Below, piece by piece: positions 1-12,430 of a DNA stretch of 64,000 bases. Made by a program: the position numbers and the translations under genes. The stretch is taken from NCBI GenBank assembly GCA_030280995.1, contig JASXTE010000002.1, positions 14,274,683 through 14,338,682 of the forward strand, read 5' to 3'. The notes under the pieces were generated by a model. The model searched no databases. It was not told the origin of the DNA and saw only the letters and a program-made list of their open reading frames with translations. Source of the DNA: Hemileia vastatrix (lineage: Eukaryota; Basidiomycota; Pucciniomycetes; Pucciniales; Zaghouaniaceae). Every line of letters starts with the position of its first letter. Within the stretch, counting starts at the first letter, position 1.

Positions 1-201
1 GAAGAGAATGATCAAATATATTTAATAGTAAGTCCTTTCAAAGAGCTCCGTCCAGAAGAAACATCAAAGGATCCATATGAGCTTTTCCCACAAGTGCATT
101 GTCGGTTAGTAAGAGTACCCAAAGCAACTCAAATTGTGATTAAGAAAGATGCAATAATTGGACATGCAGCTACTGTCGAGCACAAAAAAGGAATGTTTTG
201 A
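1..201 (+). CDS. Transposase C-terminus (E1, partial)
   Basis: Open from base 1 in frame 1 to TGA at 199-201, encoding 66 residues that end HKKGMF. It matches the last exon of the E2 transposase (38021-38595) almost exactly, for example PEETSKDPYELFPQVHCRL. It is the 3' end of the E1 Tnp2-type transposase; the catalytic domain lies outside the window. Whether the rest is intact cannot be seen. Confidence 0.8.
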   Translation, partial: EENDQIYLIVSPFKELRPEETSKDPYELFPQVHCRLVRVPKATQIVIKKDAIIGHAATVEHKKGMF

Positions 202-729
202 ATCAAAGACGAGGTTGTCACTGCCATTGGACTGCAGACAGTAGTGAGTGAAAAAATTAATCAAATTTATTTTCTGTTGACTAACATCTTTGTGTTAATT
301 TGGGATTGGTGATATTTGTAAATGGTGAAAGAAATAATTCAATGCTCGATTAAAAAATGCAATGCATCCAACTTACCTTATCATAAATCAGTGAACAATT
401 AATTTGGTTGCTTTTATTGCGAGAGAAACCATGCTTTCAATGAGTCACTTTTATCTTAAATGTAAGAATGAAAGAAATAAAATCATGATAATGAGAAATA
501 TGATAAAATTTTTACTTAATGAATGATCTTCTTGCTCATTCATCTACTATAAATAGTTTGACCTTCCAACTTTAGCTGATAGCTATATATTATTCACTTT
601 ATTTTTCGACAAGAGAACATACACGTTTACAAGACTATATACATAGTATCTTTTTTTACTTTAGCTTTGATAGGTATAAATTTTAACAACTGATTATTTT
701 TATTTTATTTTATTTTATTACAGTTCATT
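202..729. other. Intergenic region between transposase and accessory gene A (E1)
   Basis: AT-rich and without a convincing ORF. A TATAAATA box at 548-555 lies about 175 bp before the ATG of accessory gene A at 730 and is the best promoter candidate. The E2 mirror is 37493-38020. Confidence 0.5.
548..555 (+). promoter_or_regulatory. Candidate TATA box for accessory gene A (E1)
   Basis: TATAAATA in an AT-rich stretch, conserved in E2 at 37667-37674 on the other strand. Suggested only by sequence and position. Confidence 0.35.
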
Positions 730-2427
730 ATGGATGATAATTTTGAAGGGATTTCTGTTGACCCAACTGATTCTGATTGCTTTCCACCTCAACATACTAA
801 TACTGGAAATACTCCTCCACCAACCTCTGCTGATCCACCTCCAGATGCATCTCAATCTGTACCACCTAATCCTAACCCACCACCTAATCCCAATCCAGGC
901 CAAGAGTCTCATTCAGAACCAAGAAATTTTAATTCCAATCATCCTTCTGCTTCTGAAAGTGCTGATCAGCAAGGAAGAGATTGGGCTAGTGAAGTATTGA
1001 GGGAATTTTTCGGAGACCAATCATCATCTGCTCAGCCTAAACAAGGAGCAAGCACCAGTGGAGCAGGTAAGTCAAATTTGTAGTGTATTCTTTTATTGAA
1101 AAATAACCAATTTAATTAACTTATTTGAATTGTTGGTGAATCCCTCAATCATTATGGGTATCAGTGATTACCACAGACTCAATTCAGCAGAGTCTCATGA
1201 GCGAGAACGGGGGTTAAGGGCTGTAAGAGGCTTAGTTAGAAGGAATGATGTTCCCAGGAGCTCGGACAGTCTAAATAGAAATATTTACCACTTTCTGAAG
1301 TATTGTCTTGGGGGACCAACACAAATAACAAAATATCCTGCCAGCCCAACACCTTTGGAGATTGAAAATTGGAAAGCTTGAAACCAATTCAAACTGTCCT
1401 AACCCAAGTCCAATCTTCTAACCGTGCCAATTCTGCAGCTGATCGACAATTTCTGATAACCAATTCTATAGCCTTCTTGCGATCCAAAATTTGACTACCC
1501 AAATTTTTTCCAGCACCTGAGCCTCGAGGACTAAAAGGAGGAGCACCAATCCCACTTTCTGTCAAAAGAAACTTAGAACGTGAATTACAAGAAAAAGGTT
1601 TTCGGAAATTCGCGTTTGATTGGACTTGCCGTGATTTTTCAGAATCAACTTGGAATTAAGTCATGGGAAGCATAGTATGCGACCACTGTACCAGATGGCT
1701 CACCACCTTGAATACAATCAATCAGTCAAAGCTTCAGTTCACTCAATGTGTTATTGAGAAATGGGTAGTTAATAAGGGGAAGGAGATGATAAGGTTGTTT
1801 GGGCAAGAAGAGGAAAGGGTAGCAAGAGAAAAGATTGAAAAGAGGGCAAGGGCACAAGTAAAATGTTATTGGACCAAGGTAAGTTTTTTATTTTACTTTG
1901 CTTTTTGTTATTATGAAGCTAATTTAGTTGGAATTCAGATTGCTAGTGCATGCTACAAGTTAGCAAGAGATCTTTGCAGTGATGAGCCAGGTTTTGTTGT
2001 GCTTTTTCATGATACTAGGTGCATCTCTGATATCGAGGAAGGCCCAGCACCAGCCCCAACTGCACCTATCCGAGCTATTCCTGGATGGAGAAATCCTGAA
2101 CTCAATGATTTGTTTAAAAAAATGGATAAGATGATTGAGGACATAGCCCATACAGCAGCTCAAAGAAAATCAGCATTAAAAACATATTCACGGTCATCAG
2201 AAAGGACAGTTGCAAAAAATGGTATATTCAATGTTCCCAAATACCTCCCCAAGAATTGCTATTCAGCAACATTTTTGCAAGGATTATCTGTGAATGAACG
2301 TGAGTCGCTTGAGGTTGGAGCTGATATTGATCTGGTAAAGATTCGGGAATCAATTAATAGAGCATCAACATCATCATTACTTAGGTATAACGGCAATCTT
2401 CTGTGTAATATAGCTATCTTATATTGA
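730..2427 (+). pseudogene. Accessory gene A, E1 copy (unknown protein, broken)
   Basis: Not recognised. Exon 1 starts at ATG 730 and encodes an acidic Pro/Asn/Ser-rich segment with PNPNPPPNPNPG, ending at a GTAAGT donor near 1067. The next exon carries SDYHRLNSAESHERERGLRA and a basic stretch, then continues to a Cys/His segment (VCDHCTRW) and a charged helix rich in Glu, Arg and Lys. A 60-nt GTAAG...TTCAG intron follows WTK near 1879 and was kept open by chance. The last exon contains PAPAPTAPIR and ends near 2390-2427. Compared with E2, E1 has a 16-nt deletion and TGA near 1380, TGA for CGA near 1490, and TAA for CAA at about 1660. It lies downstream of the transposase in the same direction on the element, so it may be a transposition accessory or DNA-binding protein; that is inference. 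Confidence 0.6.
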
Positions 2428-2594
2428 ATTTTATGTATTCTGTTTTTTTTCAAAGCAGCTTCGTAAATGTTATAAAGTGATATTGAGAGAGAGTAACATT
2501 TTATTTAAGAAAAACAAATAATGTATGAGATATAAAAATGTATTTTCAACAAATTGATGGTCCATACCTCTTTATGTCACATTTATGTATCCAT

Positions 2595-4532
2595 ATTAAT
2601 TTCAATCAAATTTAATGTTGACCAATAAATAGTGAATACACGCTATGCCACTTATACTTGCCAGGCATTTCTACCATTAAATATGCCAGTATCAAAAATT
2701 AATTTCGATCGAAATTAATGAGCATGATAATCATGAATTTCTGGAGTCAACTGCTTATTTTTATGCATGGTGCCTTGCCAACATTAATTTCAATCGAAAT
2801 TACTTTTGATACTGGCATATTGCATGGTGTCTATTCCTGGAAAGTGTAAGTGGCATAGTGTGTATTCATTACGTATTGGTCAACATTAATTTCAATAGAA
2901 TTTAATATTGACATTTTCATATTGAACCCAAACCAGCAAACAACCCAAAAAATTCTTCATAAAACTGCTCATTAATTTCGATCAAAATTAGTGAGCACCA
3001 TATACATATTGAATGGTAGTTATATCTGGTGTGTGTAAGTTGTAAAGCTTGTGTTCAATGTTTATTGGTCAACATTAATTTTGATTGAAATTAATATTAA
3101 TGTGTAAATGATATTTACATGCTCAATATGCATTGTAATGTGTTTACTTAAGAATAGAGTGCCCTACTTTTCATCTTACATAAAAATGCTTGGTGGCATG
3201 TCAAATTCAATTTTTATTAAAATTAATGTTGACATGTTACCATGAATAACAGTAAGCAACTGACTGAATAAATTGATGATAATCATGAACCTTAATTTCA
3301 ATCGAAATTAATGTTGCCAAGTGCAGATTGAAAAAAAGCTATGCCACTTACGCTAGCCAGGCATATTTACTATTTATTATGTATTGTTCAACATTAATTT
3401 TTATAGAAATTAATATGGATATGTAAATTTTATATTTACCCTCAACATGTATAGTAAATTTCAATACTTAAAAATACTTGCCGTCCTTTACATGTCATGC
3501 AAAAAAGCATTATATCATTTCAACATTAATTTTGATCAAAATTAATGTTGGCATGCCATTATGCATTGAAACAACTGACTGACTGAAAAGTTTCATGATC
3601 AAAATGCTCATTAATTTTGATCAAAATTGATTTTGACCAATACATATTGAATATAAGTAATCTCTGCTTACTCAGACTAGATATAACTACCATTCAATAT
3701 GTATATGGTCAGCCTTAATTTCGATCGAAATTAATGGGAAGTTTTATGAAGAATCTTCTGGGTTGTTTTCTGGCTTGGGTTCAATATGAAAATGTCAACA
3801 TTAAATTCAATTGAAATTAATGTTGACCAATACATAATGAATACACACTATGCCACTTACACTTTCCAGGCATATTTACATGCAATATGCCAGTATCAAA
3901 AGTAATTTCGATTGAAATTAATGTTGGCAAGGCACCATGCATAAAAATAAGCAGTTGACTCCAGAAATTCATGATTATCATGCTCATTAATTTTGATTGA
4001 AATTAATTTTTGATACTGGCATATTTAACGGTAGCTATGCCTGGCAAGTGTAAGTGGCATAGCATGTATTCATTATGTATTAGTCAACATTAATTTCTAT
4101 TGAAATTAATATGGACATGGACTATGCATAAAATTCCTATAAGTATAGGTAAGCTAAGCAGTTAGATAAACTGGTTTGATCAAGTACACCATATAAAAAT
4201 TGATGTTTTAATGCCTTGGTTAATTTCGATCAAAATTAATTTTAAGCCATGCATGTTGAATTTTATCTATGTCTGTGTAGTCCATGTGAAATGGCTTGTA
4301 TTCAATATGCAGGGGTCTATATTAATTTCGATCAAAATTATGAGGTTCATTGCCTCATAAATTTGATGGTTTCTGTAAGTGTTTTATGCATGGTGCCATA
4401 TGATACTTGTTGATTCCTATCAAAATTAATTTCAACACCAATATATTGAATACAAACCATGGCACTTACAGTACTTGGTCATAGCTAAAATTCAATATGC
4501 TAGTTTCAAAATTAATTTCGATAGAAATTAAT
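2595..4532. repeat. Palindromic iteron array (E1)
   Basis: About 20 copies of a 22-bp palindrome, best form ATTAA-TTTCGATCGAAA-TTAAT, spaced roughly 70-130 bp. Variants mostly replace CG by TG or CA, for example TTTTGATCAAAA and TTTCAATTGAAA. Between them lie recurring motifs such as GTGTAAGTGGCATAG, TTGACCAATACATAATGAAT and GGCATATT in both orientations. No coding potential. Mirror in E2 at 33658-35595. Likely protein-binding sites, a centromere-like or satellite array, or an internal regulatory region. Confidence 0.8.
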
Positions 4533-5565
4533 CAGGATCCATGAAGTTTATCAATAGTGTATGAGTTAAGTTTCAAGTCATATGTTTCATCATATTCTTG
4601 CACCCATTTCTAGGTTATCTCAACAATTTTTTTCAAGTTTTATTATATTAATCAAAACTGTGGTAAGTTGTGAAAAATTAGCTAATCCAAATCTCAAATT
4701 GAATTTTAATATTTTAATAATTTTGAATGTTGCTTAAGGTATTTCATTGGGTGATTCATAATAATATTTTATCAACTTAGTAGTCCTATAACTTTTTAAA
4801 AGTAACAATATTGGTATAGTTAGGGACAACAATGCAATATCTTGTGCAGACTAAGATATATTGCAAAATAAAACTATTCAATTTTTTTTTCCCTTAGTTG
4901 TATCCAAGTTTATCAAAGGTTTGGTCACGGTGCCCACACCCTAGCCTGACACTCCTCCTGTCACTTAAAAAACAAATTCTTATCTTAAATTCTAATGTTA
5001 CCAATTTTATATTTATAATTCATTTCTTGTTTGATGAGGCATATCAGTATATATGTGAATCTTGCATTGTCATCTGAAAGTGAATTTAACAAATATTCAT
5101 AAAGGATTATCCTTTTTTTTCATATAATATACTAATTAAGTGTATCTCCATTGTTTAGGAGTAAATTCTAATTTAAAAAATTTTGTATTTACCCGTGGCA
5201 ATTTGCATATGGGATATACATTTGTTATTATTTGTTTTTCACACTAAAAGTCCCCAAAGAATTACTAGTATTTTCTGTTAGCTACATCAAATTTTGCTTC
5301 AATATAAACAGATTGTGATTTAGCATGTTACTCAGTTTACCCCACTATGAATAATAAATGTTAAAAAAAGCTCAAATAATATAAAATTCCCCTCTTTATG
5401 TTTTCTGTTTCTTTCATCCTCACTTTAATTTTAATCTTATTCAATTTTTTATCCTATTAAATTATCAACTTCAATTTTCTAGAATAGAGTTTCTTATAAT
5501 TATTCATCATATTACATCATAATTTTTTGATATCAAATACTTTTTTTTAATATTCATTAATCAAT
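4533..5565. other. AT-rich intergenic region (E1)
   Basis: No ORF or clear repeat. It contains a short GC-richer patch near 4925-4965 (GGTGCCCACACCC...) conserved in E2 near 33235-33280, and leads into accessory gene B at 5566. Confidence 0.5.
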
Positions 5566-7996
5566 ATGTCTAGTATACAAAATCCTACACCTCCACTTTG
5601 TATGTATATCATGTTCCTCTCTCTTAATTTATATATTTCACTTGTGTTCTATATCTTTTTTTTTTCAAAAATTTGATTTTCCAGCACCCGAATGTGTTTC
5701 ATCCCACTCTCTGATTGATACTCTCTTTGAAGCTTTTGAGCTTGCACCATGTCTGCCACATGGCATGGCACCTAACCCTCCTGTACTTAGCAATGAGAGG
5801 CAGGAAATAACGAGAGTTCAGTATTGCAACTTACTTGAATTGGCTAGAGATAAAACAGAAGAGCTTGTCAAGATCCTTAACAATAATCCTTCTCCTTCAT
5901 ATTTATCTAACCCTTGTAATGACTTACTCCAATATGTGAAAAGCCTTGAAAAATGTATGTTCTTCACCTTTTTTGTCTCCTTTTAAATTAGTAGATAAGA
6001 TTATTAATATTTTTTTTTCTTCATATATATTTGTAGCTTATGAGGAGGGTATGATTCCTCCTGATGAAATCATTGTCATTAGGGATGATGATGAGACAGA
6101 TGAACCATCAGATTTAACTCATGCTTCAACTTCTAAGGAAAATCTTGAAACACCTGTTATCCGCTCCAAGAAAAAGAGATTATCCCAAGGCTCCTCTTTT
6201 GTTCGACATATTAAACCAGCTTCTGCTAATGAATTTTCTGATGTATCAAATAATAAATCTCAAAAAAAAGCAAAGGTTTTGATAATGAGTATATTCTTGT
6301 TTCCTTTTTTTTATTGTTATTCTTTTATCTTTAAAATTCTATCATATATCTCTTTTATTGCTTACATATTGTACTTTTTATCTTTCTTTTGATATTTTGT
6401 ACCAGAAACTCACCTGCTGTAGATTGTTCCATCGATAAACGCCCTATCCCTGATGAAGATGATGAAAAGAGCGATGAAAATAGCGATGATCAACTGCCAG
6501 AATATGAAGCTATGCTTGTTCATCAAAAAAAGCAAAGTTTAAAATCTTCTTCAAGACATGTTGATATGTTTGATAAAGATGATGATTCAAACAGCTCATC
6601 ACCGAATTCCTTCATTTCTAAGAAGCAATACCCATCACCTCCTAAATTACCTACTTTGACCACTTTGAAAGCTTCTCTACCAATGAAATCAACTCCAATC
6701 AAGATATCAAAAAAACCTCTAACTTATTCACCCTAAGTTCTAAAAGAATCTGATTTGCAGGAGGAATTCTGTAAAATTCATAATTTTTATAAAGGTAGAA
6801 TCAGCATGGCAAAGGTCCTCAGGTCGTGGTTGGAAATTGTTACTCTCCTCGAATTACGCTCTTCTACTTCTTTCCAAGAACCCATGTCAAATATTCCAAT
6901 GTTTACTTTTCATTGGGAATAATCTTTTGGAGAAGATTGGCTTTCAAAACTTACTGAGTTATGTAAGTTACCATAATTTTTAGTCTTTACTTTTGTTCTT
7001 TTAATTATTTTTTTTTTCCTTTTGTAGCAAATATTTTTTTAGAGATTGATAGCTCACAGCTATGGGTACTCGATAATATTGATTTCAAAAAAATAGAAGA
7101 TTTATGTGATCCTGATGGTTTAAATACTGAAATTCTTTCCTCAACAAAGAAAACGGATCACCCTGAATCCAATCTTATCCGAATGCTCATAAGATTAATG
7201 ATCCCAAGTGACCACTGCCGTTCTTCATGGGTATCTCTTATATCATCTTCACTTTATCTGACCGCACATGAATTCAGCCAGCTTCCATCACATCAAAACA
7301 TTAACTCAGATTGTCCAATTGAACGTGGTCTTCAGCTTCTAGCTCACCTTTCAAATCTGAAGTGTCCGATTTCTGATGGCTTAGAAGTTGGTCCCACTGC
7401 ACTTCAAACCCGTGATATATCAATGTCAACTCTTCTTCAAATCAGCAATATTATCATTGATATAATTATGTCAATTATCATTCTTAAATCAAAATATTCT
7501 GCTGCAACAATATCAAGTGGCAAGACTAGTGAAGCTCAACAATCAAGTGAGAAAAACGAAAAAATACTGAACTGACTATAATGAGAGAGAAACAAAAGGC
7601 TGCACTAAACAAAATAAATTCTGAATACTCCCACCACCAATATCAATCTTTCACATTTTATATAATTGATGGTGTCCGTGGTTTATTTCTGAGCTCTCAA
7701 GATCATAGATTGGCTTCAGCAGCTGATTGCTTGAAGGTAATATCAGAAGTTAAGTTTCTTAATTTACATGAAAAAAAAATCATTTGATGGAAGAAATAAT
7801 TTGGAAAAATTTAAATAACTATATTTTAACATTAATAAAACCTTTTATAGGCAAGTGTGATCCATTTCCTTTAAAATTTGATACCCCAAGTCCTCCAGGA
7901 ATTGCTAGGGCTATTTCTGCAGATTTTCTTAATCACTGGAGCTCCATTCAGCCAGTATCACCTTTTTTTGCTAAACATAGCCTTTCAATAAATTAA
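5566..7996 (+). pseudogene. Accessory gene B, E1 copy (unknown protein, broken)
   Basis: Not recognised. Proposed exon 1 is 5566-5599 (MSSIQNPTPPL) with a GTATGT donor; intron 5600-5684 ends TTTTCCAG. Exon 2 encodes a helical segment (RVQYCNLLELARDKTEELVK). After an intron ending TTTGTAG near 6036, the protein is acidic, then Ser/Lys-rich (RSKKKRLSQG), then acidic again (DEDDEKSDENSDD). The C-terminal half holds WVLDNIDFKKIEDLCDPDG and a predicted helical domain (SNIIIDIIMSIIILKSKYSA), ending near 7996. E1 lesions relative to E2: TAA after LTYSP near 6736, TAA at 6920-6922, and a 2-nt A insertion near 7565. Introns near 6275-6405 and 7735-7850 are uncertain. It could be a nuclear accessory factor of the transposon; function unknown. 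Confidence 0.6.
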
Positions 7997-8795
7997 TATT
8001 CCAACATGTAAATAGATAAAGTTCTGTCTATATGATTTATCTTGTATAATTCAAGTTATTTTCCTTCAAATACGTCAAAAATGTGACCATCTTTGAAATT
8101 TATTAAGTAACCTTTGACATGATTTTCTAAATTAATTATTAAAAAAAATTATTGTAAGTCCAGCAATAACAAAGATTTTAAAATCTAATTATATGATTTC
8201 AAATACTTGTATTAAATTCTTAAATATTTTATTGTTTATATAAAAATATTATAACTGCTCTAGTTTTGTTACTTTACCTTTAATATTATATAATCTATTA
8301 ATTATTACAAATATTTTTGTTCATTGTAACATTTTTAATCAGAAGTAGAACAATTTAAATAATTAAATGAGTACATTCTTAAAAAAATACAATTTTAATA
8401 TATTATTGATTCAAAATTCTTTCTTCAACTCTTTATCATTAACTTTTTTATTAATAAGCCTGTTTGACCTAAAATACTATACAGTTAATTTGGTAGCATT
8501 AAAAGCACATTTTTATGGCTAATATATTTCAAATTCTTTATTATAGTTTTTTTTATTTAGAACCTTTGCTACCAATTTAATAAAAATGACATTTAAAGAT
8601 TTCACAACTTTTATATTTCCTCAAAAGTAAATCAAATTTTCTTATAATATTATGAAAAAACATTATTTTATTTCACAAATAAAAAAAATAGATAATACTA
8701 TAATTATCAAAACTGAAAATGTTACAGCTGCTCCCAGTATTTATAATGTTTAAATTTACATTAAGTTGTGTATATATAATATAAATTTTTAATAT
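7997..8795. other. AT-rich convergent intergenic region (E1)
   Basis: Lies between the 3' ends of accessory gene B and the TET/JBP gene. Very AT-rich, no ORF; probably holds both polyadenylation regions. E2 mirror is 29395-30238. Confidence 0.5.
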
Positions 8796-9979
8796 TTATA
8801 TATCTAGATTTTTTAGATTTGTCTTAACATTAGATATATAATACTTTGCTGATTCTATTTCTTCCTCTATTAAGTCATCTCTTTTCAAAAAATCTCTTAA
8901 AGCACTAATCAAATATTCTAACCTAAATTTTTCTTTTTTAATTTCTAAGTATTCTGAAATATCAATATCAAAAACATTAAGCTTTTCTATAGCATGAAAA
9001 AGTCTAGTGCTGATTTGAAAAGAAGAACCTATCCTAGTGAAGCCAGGAATTTCATGAAATCTTGAGGTAAAATGCCTTAGTTGATTGGAAGGCCATAATG
9101 TCACTGTTATTCCATTAGTTGCTTCAAAGTTGATTTTACTTCGAATTTATAGAAACATAAGTTCTCCACCTATTTGTCGTGGTTGGGTCTTATCATACTT
9201 CATATGAATGGTGTTTTTTTCTGTATCTTTAGGAAAAATTATTCCTAAGGTATACTCACTTGCATCCTTATCGAGATGAACCTCATTAGAGAACCCATTA
9301 CCATTCCCTCCAGATGTCCAAGTTAAATTACTAGCAAACGGTACACCCTCTTCTTCACTAGAAACTTTTGAAAATCCAGGAATACCAAGTTTTGCGCAAA
9401 GATTAGTTGCCTCATTGTACTTTACATATGATATTTTTTTAAAAAAATATTTAAAGTACATTGCAATCCTCTTCATTTGTTTTTTATATTCATCCGTTTT
9501 TACAATATCATCAGTGTATTCATCTGCAAGGAAAAGCATACAAAAATTCAGTATTTAAATTAAAAAAAGTGATACTTGTGAATATATAAAGATTTCGTTC
9601 TATCTAAAATAAAGCCACCACCAAACATTTTTCCAAAACCACCAGCTCTTCGATGATAACCATTATTTTTAATTTCATGTTCGCAGTAAGAAAGATCCTT
9701 AATGCATCGCACCGTAGCTTCTAAAATATCTAGTTCTTTGAGCTCATGAATTTCAAAAGTCTGCACAAGAACATTAGGTATTAAGACACCTTTTGGTTTA
9801 TAAATACTACATCCAGGAAAAAAATTGTAATAATTATTGCAATCTGTCATATTATTTGCATAAGATTGTGCATAGAAATGTGGCTTCTTCCCATTTGTAT
9901 CCATTCCAAGAGCGTTTACAAGTTTCATTCCAGTAGCAATGTCTTTCACCCACCTATTGTTAGAGTTCTTCCCTGGCCG
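8796..9979 (-). pseudogene. TET/JBP-type 2OG-Fe(II) dioxygenase, E1 copy (nonsense-broken)
   Basis: Same gene as 28185-29394. The upstream part (9949 to 9560) encodes KKPHFYAQSYANNMTDCNNY; the catalytic part starts near 9517. The iron-binding motif is intact as H-L-D (Asp codon 9270-9272). The frame ends at TAA 9147-9149, where E2 reads CCC GAA ATG as ...CCGAAATG and stays open. The second metal His (RHFTSR) and the Arg that anchors 2-oxoglutarate (FTRIGSS) lie downstream of the stop. A T10 run at 9980-9989 shifts the upstream frame, as in E2. This copy therefore has the better active site but a premature stop. Confidence 0.75.
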
Positions 9980-9989
9980 TTTTTTTTTT

Positions 9990-11750
9990 CAAATCGTTAC
10001 TCATTGATGGTTCAATCCTAAGAGAATTCAATTTTGATTTAAAATAGAAAAAAATCAAAAATTAGAAAATAGTAACATAATTTCAATTATCAGTCAATGA
10101 TACCTTTAACTTTATCATATCTTCAATATTAGAAATACAAAAGTTAGCATATCTACATATTAGTAAATTTATATACTTTTTCTTTATTTCAAATATTAAG
10201 AAAGCGTTTCAAAGGTATACTTTATTAAATTATACATATAAAGAGTATAGCTTTATCCTGTATGCATTCAGCAAGTACGATGTTTGGCTCTACACTTAAT
10301 ATTAATAATATAATGAAAGTATAACTCCAATACACTAGTAATATTAAAAAATTTACGGAATTATGATATCCACATATATAAAATGAAAAATCTTGCTCTG
10401 ATCAATATATTGACTTAGAAAGTTATACTTCAATAAATCATTAATTTTTAAATTGTAGCATTGTCCTGTATGCTTTCAGCAAGTACGAGACTTTGAAACA
10501 ACTTAAAAATCAATAAATTAAAGGTAAAGTACAAACAATCTAATTATTATTATGAAAAGCAAAACATTATCCTGTATGCTTTCAGCAAGTACGAGATGAT
10601 GTTTTACTTTTCATATTAATAATATAATGGTTGAGAAAGTATTAAAGAAATATAGAAAAATGATAAGCAAAACATGAACTTACATGTCTATAAAATCTTC
10701 TTCCATTTGTAGCTGATTGATCAAAATTAATTATAAAGTTTTTTTTATAATCACTGTTTTAAAAAATAAATGGTTAGATAAATAAATTGAACATTTTTGA
10801 TAAGGAATAAAGAAAAGTAAATTGACAAACAAATAAAAAAACTTTAAGTTAACTGAAAAAGAATTTTTTTATAATGAATCAAAAGGGTACAGTAAAAGAT
10901 ACCATAAAAATAAATTCAGAATTAGAATCATTAGATTAACTTGTAAAAAGTGTAAAAAAGTGTAACAAACCAAAATGATATGAAATGCAATAGCAAGAAA
11001 AATTTGCTTACCGGTAATCAGATAAGGTCAAGAAAATAGTACCAATAATTCAAAATGATAAAGCAAAAATATGATTGATAATTTTTGAAAAAGGTAAGTG
11101 AGAAAGAGAAAGGAAAAATAAATTGGGTGGCAAACAGATGTATATATCATGAATTTTCACTGATCACATTTTCAAAAAAATGCAGCTCTCCAAGTCATAT
11201 GATAAACTTCATCTAAATTCCAAGAATGATGTTGCCAAGGCACTGTACACAGCATGATCATTTTTTCCTATGCATATACTAATTCCAGCTAGAATTTACT
11301 TGGCTGCATGTTGTACAGATGCACATTTGTGGAACACTGAATTTCACATCTAAAAAAAATTGACGCCACATAATTCTAGCTACCATGTTTCACGTAGCTA
11401 AAAGACATACACTTATCACATTTAAATTTACATTGCGCCAAAATTAATTCATTTTTGAATTTTTTTAAAGGAAACTATAATGTGCACCACCTATTTCTAA
11501 AATATGAACCTCCGCACCATATTAAATTGGGAGACTTTTAATTATGCAATTTTTTTGCCGTGACCTTTTTCCTGATCTTACTTGGTTCAAAATATTGAAA
11601 CATGACCAATGTTGATGAAAAAAACATTTGATTTTGTTTTTATGTGTAACAATGGAAGGCTGTTTCTTACTGGCTGAAGAGTGTTGTATATTTTATTTGA
11701 ACACATTTTTATTTTTTTATGTATTTTATTTAAAAAATTTACTTTTTATT
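9990..11750. other. TET/JBP upstream region (E1) with three shared-loop stem-loops
   Basis: AT-rich. It contains three copies of a 25-nt sequence (TCCTGTATGC...AAGTACGA) at about 10257-10284, 10462-10488 and 10569-10595. Each sits between imperfect inverted repeats that differ from copy to copy. A possible small exon lies near 10680-10750, and a CT/GA-rich stretch near 11090-11125. Mirror in E2 at 26440-28171. Confidence 0.55.
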
Positions 11751-12430
11751 GCAGCCAGATTTATACTGGCTGCTTTTTAGAAACCTTAATTTATGACCCA
11801 AGCCTTTGAAATTGGCTTGGGTCCCTTACATTGCAATTTAGTACTTCCAGCCAGGTTTCCCCTGGCTGGAAGTGTCTCTTTCAAGCAATCGAAGTCGCTA
11901 AAAGCAACTTCGATTGCTTGCTGTAATGTTTGCCACCCTCCCAGCTAATTTACTAGGCTGGGAGGTGGCCAAAGCAGTGTGCAACGCGCATTGCACAATC
12001 GCTACCATATCTCATGCAGCTGATATCAAGTCAGCTGCATGAGATATGCGCAGCACATGCAACGGGCATTTCTGCTGCATGCAATGCGCATTACTTGCAG
12101 CAGCGATTTGTGTTGCATGTGCTTCATGCAGTGCATTGCACAGCCAGTTTATTTCTGGCTGTGCAATGCACAAAGAGAAACCAAAGTCCCTGCAAGGGAC
12201 TTTGGTCTCTAAAATGGAAGCGACTTTCCCTACCAGGTGCAATCTGGTGGGAAAGTGAGAGAAACGTTAGACCGAAGTTGTTTGAAAGCAACTTCGGTCT
12301 TAAAAACATTAAAAATCATAAAAAAAATGAGAAATCTAGAAAAAAAAAATTAAAAAATTAAAATGTGAGTATAAGAAAAAAAATAAGTGCTAGTGATACC
12401 AAAAATCCAAGCCAATTTCATTTGGCTTGG
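11751..12430. repeat. Array of about 12 unrelated perfect or near-perfect hairpins (E1)
   Basis: Consecutive short inverted repeats with different stems: 11751-11773 (GCAGCCAG), 11795-11823 (GACCCAAGCC), 11843-11873 (ACTTCCAGCCAGG), 11882-11920 (CAAGCAATCGAAGT), 11932-11969 (GCCACCTCCCAGC-like), 11978-11997 (TGTGCAA), 12007-12047 (ATATCTCATGCAGCTGA), a nested TGCATGCA/GCAGCA-rich part 12048-12130, 12131-12171 (GTGCATTGCACAGCCAG), 12180-12206 (ACCAAAGTCCC), 12223-12256 (ACTTTCCC), 12269-12300 (AGACCGAAGTTG) and 12407-12430 (CCAAGCCAA). ORFs here are by-products of the symmetry. Mirror at 25721-26439. Confidence 0.85.

Noticed and set aside
10257..10595. CRISPR-like array from three 25-nt repeats
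   Set aside because: Spacing is irregular (about 107-205 bp), each repeat has its own flanking stem, and the setting is a eukaryotic transposon.
12012..12361. Overlapping Cys/His/Ala-rich ORFs on both strands (also 25821-26176)
   Set aside because: They arise from the hairpin array, where palindromic GCATGCA/GCAGCA sequence keeps several frames open. The two copies differ in length without preserving a frame.
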